A stretch of 64,000 nt of DNA from contig CP150551.1 in NCBI GenBank assembly GCA_049487715.1, positions 682,001 to 746,000 on the forward strand, read 5' to 3'. Below the pieces are notes generated by a model. That model was not told the origin of the DNA, did no database searches, and saw only the letters and a program-made list of their open reading frames with translations. The translations under genes were made by a program, and so were the position numbers. Shown here in pieces: positions 55,567 to 64,000 of the stretch. Each line of letters starts with the position of its first letter. Positions within the stretch are counted from its first letter, which is position 1. This DNA comes from Pycnococcus provasolii. Lineage: Eukaryota; Chlorophyta; Pseudoscourfieldiophyceae; Pseudoscourfieldiales.

Positions 55567-57987
55567 TCAGCCAGCCACTGCCAACTTCTTCAGGTGGTCG
55601 AGGAACACGCCTAAGGCAACGTCGTCTGTGAAGATGATGTCGCCTCCCGTGCCCACGCCGCTGTCTCGGTTGTAGGTCGCACTTGGGTTGAGGCGTGCTA
55701 AGAGGAAGCGCGCCTGGCTGCCATTCTGGTCGCAGTCCACGAAACGAGGCGAGGGGAAGCGCGTGTCAACGATAGATGCGGCGTCGCTCTGCGGAGCTTC
55801 CAGCAACGCCTTGAAAGCTGCGTGCTCCGGCTGTTCCTGGTACTTCGCTTCGCGCCACTGCGCCACCGTCTGCCCGTGAAAGACGACTGTGTGAAAGAAT
55901 GTGTCGAGCAGAAGAATGCGATCGGGTGCGATAGACGCCACGTCCAGCAGAGCGGGTTCTGGAGGTCCCTGGAAGCCGTACGACATCAGCGTGGGCTGGA
56001 TCATCGCCAGTGCGTCGCTGCACGGAACTCGATTCAGGCACATTCGGAAGTGTGCAGTCTCGTCAGGGGAAAAATTAAACACCTGAACAAACTGACTTCG
56101 GCGGAGGTTGAAGATGAATTGTGGGTACAGGCTGATCTGCGGCGCGAGCTGGAAGCTCGCCGGATCCTCGCGGCGGTAGTCGCCGAAACGCGAGCACATT
56201 CTGATCAAGCTGCGGTCGAGCCACCGTGTGGCATCAAACTCAGCCTCTTCCGCCTCCATCTTCGCAGCTGCGAGTCGTGCCATTACAACCGCCGCAGCCT
56301 CCTGGTCAAACCCAGATGTCATGTCGCGTAGGTCCGTGCCATCCACCCACCTTCGCGTGATGGTCGTCGCGCGCATGCGATGCTCTCCAGTCGACGTGAC
56401 GGACCGCGTGATGAACTGCAGGAAGAACTGCTCCGATCCACCCTGGCCGTACGCCCCCGTTGGGTCACCCTGCCGTGCCTGGCCACTTTCCGCGGCGATG
56501 TCGAAGAACAGAGCCAGCGTCGTGTCCTCGGCGACGCTGCTCATGCGCCAATGGGTGGTGCCACCGTGTCCGACGACGGTGTCACTGACCATAGGACCCT
56601 TCTTCCCAAGCGAGTCCACCGGCCCAAGGCAGCCGGACACCTTGACATCCCTCGACACGAGCACTTCCAGCGACGCGTTGGTCCTCTGCCCGAGCGGCGC
56701 GGTGTAGCTTGCATCCTGCGGCGCCGCGGGTGCGCTGCCGTCTGCGGGTGGCGGTGGCGCCGCGCGCGGCGAGAGCAGTAGTTTGAGCGACTTCTTGAAG
56801 ACGTCGTGCGTGTACGACTCCGCGAGAACGGACATTCCACCGGTGCACTCGCAGAGCGGCTTCATCTCGGACAGGCCCACCTGATCAAGTGCGACGGAGA
56901 AGACATCAAGCGTATGTCCGCGCTGGCTCCACTCCGTTGCGAGCTGCGAGAAGTACGCGCGTGACTTGGCAAAGTGCGTCGCACTACCCTTGACGATGTC
57001 CTTGTGACTTCGCACGGCGTTCTCGAGCTCGCGGCTGATGATCGCACCCGGGCCGTCGGCACATGCGCCGCCGACGAACAGAACGGCGCGCGCATGCTGC
57101 CCACCTGGCCGTGCAGCCGCCATGAGCGCTCCGGTGACGGTGAGCGCGGAGCCGGTGCATCGCGCCGCACGGTGCTCGGCGGGGATGGGAAACGAGTCTG
57201 GCTGCAGCTCCTCGAGGATGGCGCTGAGCTGAAACTCGCAGTCGCCGAGCGGGCAGATGAAGCGCCCGAGCGCGCCCGGCGTTTTGGATGCTGGCGGCGG
57301 CGCTCGCTGGCCTGGTGCAGCCGGCGCGGCGGGAGCAGCAGCCGGCGCCGCTCCGAGTACGCCAAGCTGCTCCTGAACCTCCTTGACGTCGAACGTCTCC
57401 TTCGAGCCGCGGAACACGTAGCTCTTGAAGCACGACTCGAACCCGAGCTCGTGAACGTGCACGTTCGTGCCGTACGTGACAAGTCCCACGAGCGTCGTCT
57501 CTGGCATCGTCTCGATCGCCTGCAGCATGCTCGTCTTGAGCGCGTTGAGCTCCTCCTCGCTCACGCACGTGTCGATGATGAACACGTAGCACGGCGGCGC
57601 AGGCCCCGAGCTCGTGGCCATGGCTGTATTTTGCTGCGTGAGCGTGTACTCGATGGTGCAGTAGCTGGGAAAGAGTTCTGCAGGAAGGTTCTGCTCGGAG
57701 ATGGCGGCGTAGTGTGGCGGGAAGTGGCTTCTGGTGTAGCAGAACGGGCAGATCCAGATCTTGCCGTGGAAGTCGACGCGCGCGTACGGGTTGAGCACAG
57801 CCCCGCAGTTCTTGCACGCGATCGGGTCGTACGGCAGCACGGGCATGGACGGCAGCGCGCGGCACGGGCTGTAGAGCGCGGCGAACGGCAGCGTGCACTT
57901 GGTCGCCTCGACGCGCGACGCCGGCCAGACGTTCCACGTGAGGCGCACGGCGTCCGCCGTCTCCAGGTCGCCGAAGTCCGTCGCCAT
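55567..57987 (-). CDS. SEC23: COPII coat GTPase-activating subunit SEC23
   Basis: 806 aa from ATG 57987, chosen because MATDFGDLETADAVRLTWNVWP aligns with the usual SEC23 start; the frame extends 26 residues further upstream. Domains in order: beta-barrel start (LTWNVWPASRVEATK), zinc finger CKNCGAVLNPY/WICPFCYTR, trunk vWA-like region (PCYVFIIDTCVSEEELNALK), helical region, and a C-terminal gelsolin domain (LLLDTFFHTVVFHGQTVAQWR). SEC23 pairs with SEC24 and acts as the GAP of SAR1 through an arginine finger in vesicle budding from the ER. An Ala/Pro insertion lies at ~residues 225-255. A CCCTAA tract sits 153 bp upstream of the ATG. Confidence 0.97.
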   Translation of the reverse strand: MATDFGDLETADAVRLTWNVWPASRVEATKCTLPFAALYSPCRALPSMPVLPYDPIACKNCGAVLNPYARVDFHGKIWICPFCYTRSHFPPHYAAISEQNLPAELFPSYCTIEYTLTQQNTAMATSSGPAPPCYVFIIDTCVSEEELNALKTSMLQAIETMPETTLVGLVTYGTNVHVHELGFESCFKSYVFRGSKETFDVKEVQEQLGVLGAAPAAAPAAPAAPGQRAPPPASKTPGALGRFICPLGDCEFQLSAILEELQPDSFPIPAEHRAARCTGSALTVTGALMAAARPGGQHARAVLFVGGACADGPGAIISRELENAVRSHKDIVKGSATHFAKSRAYFSQLATEWSQRGHTLDVFSVALDQVGLSEMKPLCECTGGMSVLAESYTHDVFKKSLKLLLSPRAAPPPPADGSAPAAPQDASYTAPLGQRTNASLEVLVSRDVKVSGCLGPVDSLGKKGPMVSDTVVGHGGTTHWRMSSVAEDTTLALFFDIAAESGQARQGDPTGAYGQGGSEQFFLQFITRSVTSTGEHRMRATTITRRWVDGTDLRDMTSGFDQEAAAVVMARLAAAKMEAEEAEFDATRWLDRSLIRMCSRFGDYRREDPASFQLAPQISLYPQFIFNLRRSQFVQVFNFSPDETAHFRMCLNRVPCSDALAMIQPTLMSYGFQGPPEPALLDVASIAPDRILLLDTFFHTVVFHGQTVAQWREAKYQEQPEHAAFKALLEAPQSDAASIVDTRFPSPRFVDCDQNGSQARFLLARLNPSATYNRDSGVGTGGDIIFTDDVALGVFLDHLKKLAVAG

Positions 57988-58399
57988 GACCAGTGTGTCG
58001 ACGAGTGAGTGTGCGCGGGTGGAAACGAATCCGCACAAATCCCGGGGGATGGCAATCCGCGCCAAGAGAACTCGAAACGCACCGGGAACGAGAACAAGGG
58101 AGGGGAGGGGGGGAGAAGGCAGAAGAGTCTGGAAGAAGAACCCTAACCCTAACCCTAACCCTAATCCCGAGCTGCTTCATATGAGGCTGTTGGCAGTCAT
58201 TTTTGTTCATGGTATTCTTACTGTACCTATGTATTCATGTTGTATTGGAAAGTATGTTTTATTACGACGACGATTAGACGATATACCATAGGACTACAGT
58301 ACACGTTTGGTCATGTAATGTATGCGGCTTTGCCATACTGTAGTGTAGACCAGTCAGTGATAATTCGGATATTAAAGTAATTCGGATATCACATCCGAC
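57988..58399. promoter_or_regulatory. SEC23 promoter region and 3' flank of the DMT gene
   Basis: 412 bp containing the telomere-type tract, a purine run before it (58096-58140), and AT-rich DNA to the right. No gene seen. Confidence 0.5.
58141..58164. repeat. Interstitial telomere-type repeat, four exact CCCTAA units
   Basis: Uninterrupted; TTAGGG on the SEC23 coding strand, 153 bp upstream of its ATG. Confidence 0.92.
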
Positions 58400-59692
58400 T
58401 TAGGAAGACGCCTTGCTGCCGCTTTTCGACGGCAAGTAGCCGTCCAGCGCACCACTTGCTAGCAGAACGCTGGCAATGATCAAGCCGCTGCCAACGCACG
58501 CAAGAGCGGTCATCGTCTCGCCGAGAAGGCATATGCCGAGCACGGCGGCAAACAGGGGCTCGAGACTCAGCAGAACCTGAGCCTCCGTGGCATTCACACG
58601 CGACTGGCCGATTGCCTGCATCACGTCGGCGCCAGCGCCAGGCAGGGCGGCGGAGTACGCAAGCGCAATCCAGCTGCTGAGAATCGCCACGCCTGGCCAT
58701 AGTGCGACCAGCCCGGCGCCGGCGGGAAGCTGCATGTATGCAACCACCACCCAGCCAAAGTAAAGCGCGATGAGCCACAGACTCTTCCACGCCTGAATTC
58801 CCGTCATCTGGAGAGCCTGGCGTCCGTAGTCCGCCGTGCGCACAATGTAAAGGCTGTAGGATGCCGACCCGAGAAGGCAGAGAATATCACCGAGGTTTAG
58901 GCTGAGGCTCAACCCACCTGCCGCGCTGCTACCGCCGCACGCGAGAAGGACGACGCCCAAGAAGGCGCACAGCACAGCCGGGAGCGTGAGCGGCGGCATG
59001 GAGTCGCCGCGAAATGCGGCAATCACCGGCGTAAAGACGATTGCCGTTTGCGTGAGGAACGACGCGCGCCCGGCGTCGGTGAATGCGCATCCCGCATTCT
59101 GCAATCCCTGACTAAGAAAGTTCCAGATGGCGAGTTCAAAGGCCGCACGCCAGAAAGCGGGTGGAGTGCTCTTCTCCGACGGCGAGCGCTGAACTGCGGT
59201 GCCCTTCGCGAGTATGGGAACAAAGCACAACGCGACGAGAATCGAGCGCACGAACGAAAGCGCAGAAGGCAGCGGAGGTCCAGCTGAGAGGAAGACGTAG
59301 CGCAGTGCGACGGTGAGACTTCCGTACGACGCGGCGACGGCAACGAGCAGAAGTCGTCCCACCATCACGCCCTTCTTGTCGCCTTCCGTGTCTGCTTGCG
59401 CATCCTCGCTCGTTGTGGATCGCGCTCGCACGTCCGACTTTGTCTTCGGCAGAAGCGCACTCGTTCGATTTGCCGTATGTACGCGTCGTACGTATCCACG
59501 CATGGTCTGTGCGGACGAAGCACCTTTTTTTGCTACCAGCGCCGACGGCGAATGTGTCGCGTCACTCCTGACTTGAGCTGCAGCAAGTCGTGATGCCGGG
59601 GCGTGTGCGAGCGGGCGGCGGCAGGGAGAGTGCGAGAGATGAATGTGTTGTACGTGTTTTGTGTGAGATGAACACCGGAGTGGGAGCGGCAT
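58400..59692 (-). CDS. DMT-superfamily (EamA) transporter, probably plastid envelope
   Basis: 430 aa from ATG 59692; the frame is open upstream, with another ATG at 59860. The N-terminal ~120 residues (MPLPLRCSSHTKHV onward) are basic and Ser/Ala-rich like a transit peptide. About ten membrane helices follow in two EamA halves: VAVAASYGSLTVALRYVFLSAGPPL, FLSQGLQNAGCAFTDAGRASFLTQTAIVFTPVIA and FLGVVLLACGG in the first, SRVNATEAQVLLSLEPLFAAVLGICLLGE in the second. EamA members move metabolites; several algal and plant ones sit in the chloroplast envelope. Substrate unknown. Confidence 0.88.
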   Translation of the reverse strand: MPLPLRCSSHTKHVQHIHLSHSPCRRPLAHAPASRLAAAQVRSDATHSPSALVAKKGASSAQTMRGYVRRVHTANRTSALLPKTKSDVRARSTTSEDAQADTEGDKKGVMVGRLLLVAVAASYGSLTVALRYVFLSAGPPLPSALSFVRSILVALCFVPILAKGTAVQRSPSEKSTPPAFWRAAFELAIWNFLSQGLQNAGCAFTDAGRASFLTQTAIVFTPVIAAFRGDSMPPLTLPAVLCAFLGVVLLACGGSSAAGGLSLSLNLGDILCLLGSASYSLYIVRTADYGRQALQMTGIQAWKSLWLIALYFGWVVVAYMQLPAGAGLVALWPGVAILSSWIALAYSAALPGAGADVMQAIGQSRVNATEAQVLLSLEPLFAAVLGICLLGETMTALACVGSGLIIASVLLASGALDGYLPSKSGSKASS

Positions 59693-60255
59693 GCTTGGCA
59701 CCAAGTGAAGGCGCCAGTGGAGTGATGACAGGAATCGCTGCGCGGAAAGACCAGTTGAATTGCCACCGGCACCGTGTGTGACTCTATTTGCTTGCAACGA
59801 AGCGCCGCCACCTCTGCTATTGGGAGTGGGGAAAGAAACGGGGAAGGATAATTTACTCATACAGGGAGGGGACACCTGGCACAGCTACCCACTGTACGGG
59901 TTCCACTCTTGAACCATTACTGTATGCCTTAGTGTTCCATAGATTAGGTCGGGATTTTTCTTTTTGGGGGTTCTGTTTGTTTGGGGGTTCTGTTTGTTTG
60001 GGGGTTCTGTTTGTTTGGGGGTTCTGTTTGTTTGGGGGTTCTGTTTGTTTGGGGGTTCTATTTGGGGTTTTGAAAATTTGCGGCCCTGTTAACCTGTTTG
60101 CGGCCGGTGTTTGCGGCCGGTGATTTTCACTTTTTCATCCCGAGGTATCGTTGTGTTTTTGTATTTAAGGGTGGTTCACGTGGTCAAGAATACTTCACAG
60201 TGCAATTACAATGTGGCATGAGGCGCCATGAGCTTGTTGCCGGCCTTGCAAGACG
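59693..60255. promoter_or_regulatory. Divergent intergenic region with G-rich minisatellite
   Basis: 563 bp between the DMT gene and the next plus-strand gene. Holds a 17-bp minisatellite and small GCGGCC(GG)TG repeats near 60081-60121. No other gene is seen. Confidence 0.5.
59962..60067. repeat. 17-bp G-rich minisatellite, six units
   Basis: Unit GGGGGTTCTGTTTGTTT; the GGGGG runs start at 59966, 59983, 60000, 60017, 60034 and 60051. Regular G-runs make a G-quadruplex possible. It lies ~190 bp upstream of ATG 60256. Confidence 0.93.
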
Positions 60256-62277
60256 ATGGTTGCCTGCACATGGTCAAGATTCAACGATTCAAGAATCCGG
60301 TCTGTTGCCGCCCTCCTCGCCCTCGGGAGCGCGCCCTCATTTTCGGTTTCAACTCCTCCGATGGCGGACGCTCATGCTCCCTCTCATGCTCCCTCTCATG
60401 CCCCCTCTCATCATGCCCCCTCTCTGCTCCCTCGCGCCAACGCCGCCTCTGCCGCCTCCCACCAAGTCGTTCTCACACGCTTGCGCGCCTCCCTCTTCGC
60501 GCACTCGCTCGACGCCATCGCGCACAACGCCGAATCAAACGCACACGCATACGCACAACACGCCAACGCGCTCGCGAGAAAGTACGTGCAAGGACAGCTG
60601 CCGGCGTCGCTGCTCGCGGCGTCGCGCGAACTGGCGTCGTGCCGCGCGCAAGAGACTGAAAAGCTGAGAACAAAAGCGAACGCCTTGGCAATGGCGAGGG
60701 CTAGTGCGCACGCAACCGCGAACGCCGCGGCGATGGCGAAGCACGTGCGGCACGAGGTGACCGCGAGGTATGCAAGCCTGCAGGCGCTTACACCCACGTC
60801 GGAAGCGTGGAAGCGCGTCGCGGACGCGGTGAGACTGGCCGCCTACGAAGACAACAACAATGACCACCAGGACAATTCACAAGCAGTACACACAAATTCA
60901 AACGTACAAGGCGCAGCCGGGATCCCGCACAGATTTGTCCCCAAGCACACGTCGACGAGCAAGCAAGGCAGTGTGAGAGTGCTCGCAGTGTGTCGCATCG
61001 TGTTCGCTGATGTCGGTGGGGAAAACGCAAAGCTCGCAGATGCAGCCGCGGTTCCGTGGAGTCCCATGCGACACTACGAGCACGCGAGGAGCACGCGAGG
61101 AGGGATGTGCAAGGAGAGAGGCATGTTCCTGCACGCACCTCACGGGCACGTCGATCGCCTGCTTTTATTCGGCGTGCACGGCAACGATCATGTCGTACAG
61201 GCGGCGCCTCGCGTCTTCTCCAAAGTGCCGACAGCCAGAGGAACGCGCGCCGATGGCGCACTCCGTCGCCTTGTGCTGGCCACGCCGTCTCCGACGACGC
61301 CCGTAATGCTGCACACGTCGTGGCAAGCCGGAACGGTGGATAATACGTACGAGAAGCGATGCGCAGACGCGGAGGCGTGCGCATTTCGTGCACTGCAAGG
61401 CGAGGCAACATCGTCGTGGAAAACGACGAACGTACGTGCAGCCACGACACGAGAGCTCGCGCGCTATGCCGCCGCGCACGAGCCTGCATCTTCAGCCGTT
61501 GACGATGTGATGGTCGAGCCCATGTCTCTCGCAGCAAGCGGCGGTGCCGACGACGAGCAGCAGCAGCAGCAGCGAGATGACGGAACTTTCATGCCACTTC
61601 ACCATGTGATTCTGTGCCGCATGCTAACAAATGACCAAGACGGGGGTGGGAGCAATGGCAATGACAACGGCGATTGCGTGGTCGCCGCCGATCCCTCGTG
61701 CGTCGTTCCAGAATTTCTCGTCACGCTGTACCTCTCAAGCCTCTCAAGTGACATATCCGACGAGGATGCGTTGCAGATCGCCTCGTCCGTCGTGTCCAGC
61801 TCACCTTCCCAAACCAACGCGAACCCCTCATCAACGTCTCCTCAGCAGCAGCAGCGTTCTCCATCGCCAGCACCAGCACGTGCAACTGCAACGAGGTCAC
61901 CAACTGACCGCCGTACTCGCCCGGCATCGGGTAGAAGCCGAGGCAATGCGGCGCTTCCACCGCCGGCACGCAGGACTCCAACGCCAACACCGACGCAAGC
62001 CTCGCCGCCGTCACCAGCTAGCGTCGCGCATGCCGCATCAGCAGCGGCTGTCGCTATGGTAAGCGCTCACGGTGGACCCGAGGAGCTTTCGCAGGCGCTC
62101 GCCGCTTACGACCGTGCAAATGCCGAGGCGCTTGCAGCCGAGATTGAGGCACATGTGCAGCGACTTCGCGTCGCTCTTGAGACAGAGGCTCGCCGCAGCG
62201 ATGCCGAGGTGGAGCTAAGCGAGACACTCGCCTTGAATATACAGTTTGCACTTGACGAGGTGACGAGCAACGCGTGA
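60256..62277 (+). CDS. Uncharacterised Ala/Ser-rich protein
   Basis: 673 aa from ATG 60256; ATG 60361 (MADAHAPSHAPSHAPSHH) is an equally possible start. An Ala-rich helical region with many His and Asn (~60-185) is followed by a region with two similar beta-strand-like segments, VRVLAVCRIVFAD and LHHVILCRMLTND. The second is followed by VVPEFLVTLYLSS. This faintly recalls the last strands of the PARP catalytic fold (LLCRV...YPEYLI), but the NAD-binding HGT and tyrosine motifs are not found, so I do not assign it. Gln, Ser/Pro and Thr/Pro tracts and a C-terminal helix (ALAAEIEAHVQRLRVALETEARR) complete it. Function unknown. Confidence 0.6.
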   Translation: MVACTWSRFNDSRIRSVAALLALGSAPSFSVSTPPMADAHAPSHAPSHAPSHHAPSLLPRANAASAASHQVVLTRLRASLFAHSLDAIAHNAESNAHAYAQHANALARKYVQGQLPASLLAASRELASCRAQETEKLRTKANALAMARASAHATANAAAMAKHVRHEVTARYASLQALTPTSEAWKRVADAVRLAAYEDNNNDHQDNSQAVHTNSNVQGAAGIPHRFVPKHTSTSKQGSVRVLAVCRIVFADVGGENAKLADAAAVPWSPMRHYEHARSTRGGMCKERGMFLHAPHGHVDRLLLFGVHGNDHVVQAAPRVFSKVPTARGTRADGALRRLVLATPSPTTPVMLHTSWQAGTVDNTYEKRCADAEACAFRALQGEATSSWKTTNVRAATTRELARYAAAHEPASSAVDDVMVEPMSLAASGGADDEQQQQQRDDGTFMPLHHVILCRMLTNDQDGGGSNGNDNGDCVVAADPSCVVPEFLVTLYLSSLSSDISDEDALQIASSVVSSSPSQTNANPSSTSPQQQQRSPSPAPARATATRSPTDRRTRPASGRSRGNAALPPPARRTPTPTPTQASPPSPASVAHAASAAAVAMVSAHGGPEELSQALAAYDRANAEALAAEIEAHVQRLRVALETEARRSDAEVELSETLALNIQFALDEVTSNA

Positions 62278-62380
62278 CATGTGAAATATAAATCTTGTAT
62301 TTTGTCCAATTGTTTTTCTTTTACTATCAGAAATTCGCATACACAACTCTTCTCTCACTCAATATCAAAAATTCCCTTTC

Positions 62381-62440
62381 ACTCACACACACACACTCTC
62401 TCACTCACCCTCTCTCTCTCTCTTTCTCTGTCTCTCTCTC
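62381..62440. repeat. (CA)n/(TC)n microsatellite
   Basis: CACACAC followed by CTCTCT-rich sequence between the unknown gene and the SIN3 stop codon. Confidence 0.8.
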
Positions 62441-62523
62441 CACAGAAAAAAGCACGTACCCCAACACAGCATCCCACATCTCTTATCTCTTCTACAGTTC
62501 GGCGTGTTTTTGCAAGCCGCCTT

Positions 62524-64000
62524 TTAGACGCCCATATTTTCGGCGCCAGCGGCATCTTTAGAAGTCTCCTGCACCCACCGCCGGAAGTGCTGCGCCTTTG
62601 CCTGCCACTGCTTGCTCGAACGTGCACGCTTCGCGAGAGGCGGGCGGCCGTGCACGCCAGGAGCACGGTAAAAGACGTCCTCAGTGTCGAGCACGTAGCT
62701 CACCTTCGAGCTCGTGGTCGACAGCTTGCACTCCAGGCCATTCCACGGGCGCGGGGGTGGAGGCATCTGCTGCATAGAGGTTGTGGTGGCGGCTCCGGCG
62801 CTCTTGCGCCCGCCACGGCCCTTGGCCTGCTTTTCGGGCGCGGCACCTACCGCCGCAGCCTGCTGCACGCGCGACACGCATCGACGGAGCAGCACTTTGC
62901 TGCCATCTCCGCCAGGCGCAGACAGCTGCTCCTCGACGTCGCCGTCAACGTACTCGCGCAGGTACGAGGCGAACTCCGCGTCCATGACGCTGTGCCCCGC
63001 GCTCGCATAGAACGCCTCGCGCACGCGCTCCGCACTGCTCATGTCCACCAGACTGATGCCGAGTTTCATCGCATAGTAGCTGCTCTCCTTCGGCTGGCTG
63101 TCGTCCGCTAGAGTCTCGAAGCGGTAGAACTGCTCCTCGTTGCATCCCACGGCGCTGTATGCGTTCAGCGCGTAGATCTGCTCGTTCAATATGCCACGAA
63201 GAACAACTTCGTTTAGCGTCGCGTCCGGGCCAAGGTTCCGCGAGCACTCGTATTGGTACAGATGGTGCAATTTGACCGAGCCGTCGTCACTGAGAAGCTG
63301 CGAAACCTGCTTCACAACCTTGTGGATCAGCTTGTCGAGCGTGAACAGCACGTACGACGACGTGCCCATCAGAAGGCGGCACTCATCTTCGTACACCGAC
63401 GCATCCATATGATTGCTAAGTGTATTCTCGAGCAGTGTGATGAACTCGCGGTGCACCTTGTCAGCCTCAGTGCCTGCGGCAGCGCTGTCGCCGCCAATCG
63501 ACGCATTGGAGCCTGCCGCTCCTGCGGCGCCGGCGGCGCCTGCATCGTCACCCTTTTTTGTGCGAAGCGCACCCATCTTCCTGCTCGACTCGCGAGCGGA
63601 CTGCATGCGCTCGTAGAGGTGACGGTGAAGGCGGAAAAGGATGTAGAACACGTCGTGTCCGTAGAATACCCTGCGTCGCAGCGTGCCTTCCATCCTGTCG
63701 TTGGCCGAGTCGTCTTGCGAGGGGATCTTCTGCTGCTCCGTGGCAAAGTGGCGCACCACGCACTCCATCGCACCCGCCGGAGCAGCGCCACCGTCGGAAC
63801 CAGAGACGTGCACCATGTGCGCACCTCCAAAGCGTGCCGGCCAAGCTCCTAGCCAAGGTGCGAGCGGCCGGCATCCGGCGTGGGAGTCGCCGTCAGCCGT
63901 CGCGCCATTATCCTCCTCGTCGTCAAGATCAGCAGCTTCTTCTTCGTCGTCGTCATCTTCGTCGTCGGACGACTTCTTCTTTTTCTGCTTCGACTTGCTC
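62524..64000 (-). CDS. SIN3: SIN3 transcriptional corepressor, C-terminal part (partial, 5' beyond window)
   Basis: The frame is open from the right edge (64000) to the stop at 62524, so 492 codons of the C-terminal region are seen. It opens with Lys- and Asp/Glu-rich sequence (KQKKKKSSDDEDDDDEEE). The conserved SIN3 C-terminal domain follows: RRVFYGHDVFYILFRLHRHLYERM, then MDASVYEDECRLLMGTSSYVLFTLDKLIHKVVKQ. A lysine/alanine-rich tail ends the protein. SIN3 scaffolds class I histone deacetylase complexes in the nucleus. The paired amphipathic helices and HDAC-interaction domain must lie beyond the window. An internal ATG at 63816 is not the true start, since the frame continues upstream. Confidence 0.9.
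   Translation of the reverse strand, partial: SKSKQKKKKSSDDEDDDDEEEAADLDDEEDNGATADGDSHAGCRPLAPWLGAWPARFGGAHMVHVSGSDGGAAPAGAMECVVRHFATEQQKIPSQDDSANDRMEGTLRRRVFYGHDVFYILFRLHRHLYERMQSARESSRKMGALRTKKGDDAGAAGAAGAAGSNASIGGDSAAAGTEADKVHREFITLLENTLSNHMDASVYEDECRLLMGTSSYVLFTLDKLIHKVVKQVSQLLSDDGSVKLHHLYQYECSRNLGPDATLNEVVLRGILNEQIYALNAYSAVGCNEEQFYRFETLADDSQPKESSYYAMKLGISLVDMSSAERVREAFYASAGHSVMDAEFASYLREYVDGDVEEQLSAPGGDGSKVLLRRCVSRVQQAAAVGAAPEKQAKGRGGRKSAGAATTTSMQQMPPPPRPWNGLECKLSTTSSKVSYVLDTEDVFYRAPGVHGRPPLAKRARSSKQWQAKAQHFRRWVQETSKDAAGAENMGV

Noticed and set aside
1194-58164. A true chromosome end within the window
   Set aside because: All telomere-type tracts are short, internal and flanked by intact genes on both sides.
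59876-60125. Plus-strand frame in the G-rich minisatellite
   Set aside because: Its protein is just the 17-bp repeat translated; no start context or similarity.

Overview
The window reads as nuclear DNA of a small, compact green alga of prasinophyte or chlorophyte type. The evidence is plant-type genes (a plastid ABC1-family kinase, a GARP/type-B response regulator, CAF16-like soluble ABC protein, a Rieske oxygenase of the choline-monooxygenase kind) beside genes that land plants lack or have reduced (class III nucleotide cyclase, PKA-like kinase, the centriole protein POC1). At least eleven genes carry TGTAA, the green-algal poly(A) signal, within about 75 nt after, or overlapping, the stop codon. 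Introns are few, sit near the 5' ends and use GTACGT/GTACGC donors. Genes are tightly packed on both strands with high GC in coding DNA. The species cannot be fixed from the sequence.

Layout. 1-8 kb: CAF16-like ABC ATPase (partial), plastid ABC1 kinase, and a GARP transcription factor with a degenerate receiver domain. 8-10.4 kb: gene-poor DNA. 10.4-15.5 kb: a small CIP/KIP/KRP-type CDK inhibitor, a chromate transporter, and a glycosyltransferase-25/2-oxoglutarate-dioxygenase fusion. 16-22 kb: a 'graveyard' island holding a deleted polyketide synthase fragment, an orphan gene, a 2-kb scrambled array made from a frame-broken UTP18-like WD fragment, AT-rich DNA and a tRNA-like relic. 22-34 kb: Rieske oxygenase, SET protein, PKA-like kinase, four-EF-hand protein, an unknown acidic protein, MAK11/PAK1IP1 and a GAF-adenylyl cyclase. 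34-43 kb: a membrane-anchored TIR-like/TPR protein with 14 near-identical 126-bp repeats, a CorA/MRS2 Mg channel, a J-domain protein and NOC2. 44-50 kb: carbamoyl-phosphate synthase small subunit tail-to-tail with argininosuccinate lyase, pyridoxal kinase, POC1. 50-64 kb: CWC15, an alpha/beta hydrolase, an unknown tail-anchored-like protein, a SIL1/FES1 exchange factor, SEC23, a DMT/EamA transporter, an unknown repeat-rich protein and the C-terminal part of SIN3.

The strongest non-genic signal is a set of ten internal CCCTAA/TTAGGG tracts. Eight lie about 60-230 bp upstream of a start codon, in either orientation, often between divergent genes. They look like telo-box-type promoter elements or telomerase repair scars taken over as promoters. 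Functional themes are cAMP signalling (cyclase plus PKA-like kinase), ribosome biogenesis and splicing (MAK11, NOC2, CWC15, UTP18-derived debris), arginine synthesis, and ER/secretory function (SEC23, SIL1-like).
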